Part shown: positions 62,410 to 64,000 of the stretch, piece by piece
Layout of the letters: every line of letters starts with the position of its first letter
How positions within the stretch are numbered: the stretch's first letter is position 1
DNA from: Neobacillus citreus
GTDB taxonomy: Bacteria; Bacillota; Bacilli; Bacillales; Cytobacillaceae
Length of the DNA: 64,000 bases
Direction: 5' to 3'
NCBI RefSeq assembly: GCF_018343545.2
Contig: NZ_JAGYPE020000010.1
Coordinates: forward strand, 1-64,000
Position numbers and translations under genes: made by a program
The notes under the pieces: generated by a model
Told to the model about the DNA's origin: nothing
What the model saw: the letters and a program-made list of their open reading frames with translations, nothing else
The model's database searches: none

Positions 62410-62512
62410 ACATTTATCCTTTTTTCCTTAAATTGCCTCCAAAATCAAAACCTATTCATTTCTTCTGACACTATTTTTTCGTCACAGCAAACTGTATAAA
62501 TTGAAATTTTGT

Positions 62513-62538
62513 GCCCCTGTCAGACCGACAGGGTTTTT
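62513..62538 (+). terminator. Plus-strand terminator-like hairpin before the PhnD-like gene
   Basis: CCCTGTC / GACAGGG followed by TTTTT, lying between divergent genes where no + gene ends. Possible attenuator or end of a short RNA. Confidence 0.45.
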
Positions 62539-62681
62539 ATCTATTTGAATAATCGATACTAATCCATAGAATAAATCGATAAATTGAATTTATTACGTAC
62601 TAACATTTCCTTATAATTAGGAAGGTTAATATTTATTTCTATTCATTTTTTAGTAATTGACAATTGAGGTGGGTATCTTTT

Positions 62682-63584
62682 ATGAAAAAGTGGTTTTCTG
62701 TAATGATCCTGGTGATGATGGTATTTTCATTAGCCGCCTGTGGTCAAAACAATAATGAAAAATCTAGTGAAGGCAAGAAAGAACAAAAAACAGATCAAGT
62801 GTTTAAAATCGGAGCCATTCCGGACCAAAATGCCGCCGACTTGCAAAAAGGCATGGATGCAGTCGCTAAATACTTAAACGAGAAAACTGGCCTAAAGGTA
62901 GAGTTCGTTCCTTCTGTCGATTATGCCGCTTTAGTAACAGGATTCCAGCGCGGTGAAATCAGCATGGCTTGGTTTGGCGGATTAACAAGTGTTCAGGCTA
63001 GAAACCTTGTCCCTGAGGCTAAATCCATCGTTCAACGGCCGCGGGATGCTGAATTCCAATCAGTGTTTATCACCCAGCCTAATTCCGGCATTAATTCCTT
63101 GAAGGATTTAAAAGGGAAATCATTTACGTTTGGCAGTGAAAGTTCAACATCCGGCCATTTAATGCCACGTTATTTCCTTTCAGAAACGGGCATTGACCCG
63201 AACAAAGACTTTAATGGTAAGCCTAATTTTTCCGGCTCACATGACACAACCTATAAGTTAATCGAATCCGGTTCCTTCCAGGCGGGTGCATTAAATATTT
63301 CCGTTTGGGAAGCAGCCGTTAAAGAAGGTAAAGTGGATACAAACAAGGTAAAGGTATTCTATACAACACCTCCTTACTATGACTATAACTGGACCATTAA
63401 TAAAGAGATCGACAAGAAATTTGGCAAAGGCGCAGAGCAAAAAATTAAGGATGCCCTCCTTTCTTTCAATGGAGAGCCAAAAGAAATGGCTGATTTGTTC
63501 CAAACCGACAAGTTTATCGAAACAAATAACGGAAACTATGGCAAAATTGAAAAAGTAGCCAAAGAACTAGAGATTATTAAATAG
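62682..63584 (+). CDS. PhnD-like ABC substrate-binding lipoprotein, putative selenate/oxyanion transporter family
   Basis: 300 residues from ATG 62682 (GAGGTGGG upstream). Lipoprotein signal with LAAC lipobox at Cys 20. The body has AIPDQNAADLQKGMDAVA, AWFGGLTSVQARNLVPEA and AEFQSVFITQPNSGI, which resemble the PhnD-like subgroup annotated as putative selenate ABC transporter binding proteins and found near selenium genes. Phosphonate or phosphite is the alternative. The ATPase gene follows 16 nt later. Confidence 0.75.
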   Translation: MKKWFSVMILVMMVFSLAACGQNNNEKSSEGKKEQKTDQVFKIGAIPDQNAADLQKGMDAVAKYLNEKTGLKVEFVPSVDYAALVTGFQRGEISMAWFGGLTSVQARNLVPEAKSIVQRPRDAEFQSVFITQPNSGINSLKDLKGKSFTFGSESSTSGHLMPRYFLSETGIDPNKDFNGKPNFSGSHDTTYKLIESGSFQAGALNISVWEAAVKEGKVDTNKVKVFYTTPPYYDYNWTINKEIDKKFGKGAEQKIKDALLSFNGEPKEMADLFQTDKFIETNNGNYGKIEKVAKELEIIK

Positions 63585-63600
63585 TAGGTGTTTGTCATCT

Positions 63601-64000
63601 ATGACTACAAAAATCATGATTGATATAAAAAATTTAACAAAACATTTTGAGCGGAAGATAGCCTTATCTTCCCTTTCTTTTACCATTAAACAAGGGGAAC
63701 TGGTGGCATTGGTTGGCCCAAGCGGCGCCGGAAAATCGACGCTGTTAAATTCAATTGCCCGCCTCGTACCTTTGGAAAGTGGTGAAATGGTCATTGACGG
63801 CCAGAACATTTCTTCTTATAAAAAAGGAAAAGCCTTCGCGAAAAAGGTTGGGGTTATCCGTCAGCAATTTGATCTAATCGGTCCGCTAGCAGTGATCCAT
63901 AACGTCTTGGCGGGAAAATTAGCGGAATGGGGAACCGTGAAATCATTGATATCTCTGCTCGTCCCACAGGAAAAAGATGCGGCACTTAGCGCGCTTGAAC
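63601..64000 (+). CDS. PhnC-like ABC transporter ATPase, N-terminal part (3' cut by window edge)
   Basis: 133 codons are visible from ATG 63601 to the window end with no stop. Walker A is GPSGAGKSTLLNSIARL, and the Q-loop is VIRQQFDLIGPLAVIHNVLAG, as in PhnC-type ATPases. It partners with the binding protein just upstream; a permease gene is expected beyond the window. Confidence 0.88.
   Translation, partial: MTTKIMIDIKNLTKHFERKIALSSLSFTIKQGELVALVGPSGAGKSTLLNSIARLVPLESGEMVIDGQNISSYKKGKAFAKKVGVIRQQFDLIGPLAVIHNVLAGKLAEWGTVKSLISLLVPQEKDAALSALE

Overview
The window looks like the chromosome of a low-GC, endospore-forming Bacillaceae (Bacillus, Neobacillus or Mesobacillus type). It has strong AGGAGG-type ribosome binding sites, rho-independent terminators, many spore genes (sspN, sspO, sspP, tlp, cotM, CotF-like coat genes, a GerPA/GerPF-like protein), topoisomerase IV genes next to a yneT-like gene and plsY, and gene order that recalls the B. 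subtilis yneN-citB-yneP-yneQ-plsY-yneT-parE-parC segment. No rRNA, tRNA, CRISPR array, intact insertion sequence or prophage was recognised.

Layout. 0-7.3 kb: end of an RDD membrane protein, two coat-like proteins, a small membrane pair, a ComP/LiaS-like two-component system and an MBL hydrolase. 7.4-14.0 kb: a sulfane-sulfur locus related to B. subtilis yrkEFHIJ (TusA, DsrE-like, rhodaneses, TusA-rhodanese fusion, rhodanese-MBL persulfide dioxygenase, TauE/SafE exporter, membrane redoxin), dotted with eight CsoR/CstR-like palindromes. 14.5-19.3 kb: a HesB-like selenoprotein, an SPL-like radical SAM protein, BrnQ, CccA and XerS. At about 19.35 kb a dif-like site coincides with the point where the dominant coding strand switches from + to -, which suggests the replication terminus. 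19.9-32.6 kb: stress proteins, a CarD-family factor, a heterodimeric ABC exporter with a MarR regulator, parC/parE and yneT. 32.7-45.6 kb: a histidine-kinase-like protein without the phospho-acceptor His, a GH18 protein, plsY, a second HesB-like selenoprotein, CapA, a double AAA ATPase, small spore proteins and an ABC-F ATPase behind an attenuator-like leader. 46-53.4 kb: citB, sspO, sspP, selA, cotM, a SelW-like selenoprotein and selD. 53.4-64 kb: threonine degradation (tdh-kbl), an acyl-CoA ligase plus carboxylase, a guanine-riboswitch-controlled xpt-pbuX operon, and a PhnD-like ABC importer that resembles the putative selenate transporter family.

The unifying theme is selenium. SelA and SelD are encoded here, and five genes contain in-frame UGA codons that ordinary ORF calling breaks: selD (Sec18), a SelW/Rdx-like CxxU protein, two HesB-like proteins (GYGU and GIGU), and a 58-residue membrane-anchored protein with two in-frame UGAs at the end of the sulfane-sulfur operon. 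Each UGA is followed by a short hairpin whose loop begins about 17-26 nt downstream and has G in its first two positions, as expected of bacterial SECIS elements. The small two-UGA protein is the best candidate for something undescribed: it links selenocysteine to sulfane-sulfur detoxification. selB and tRNA-Sec are not in this window.
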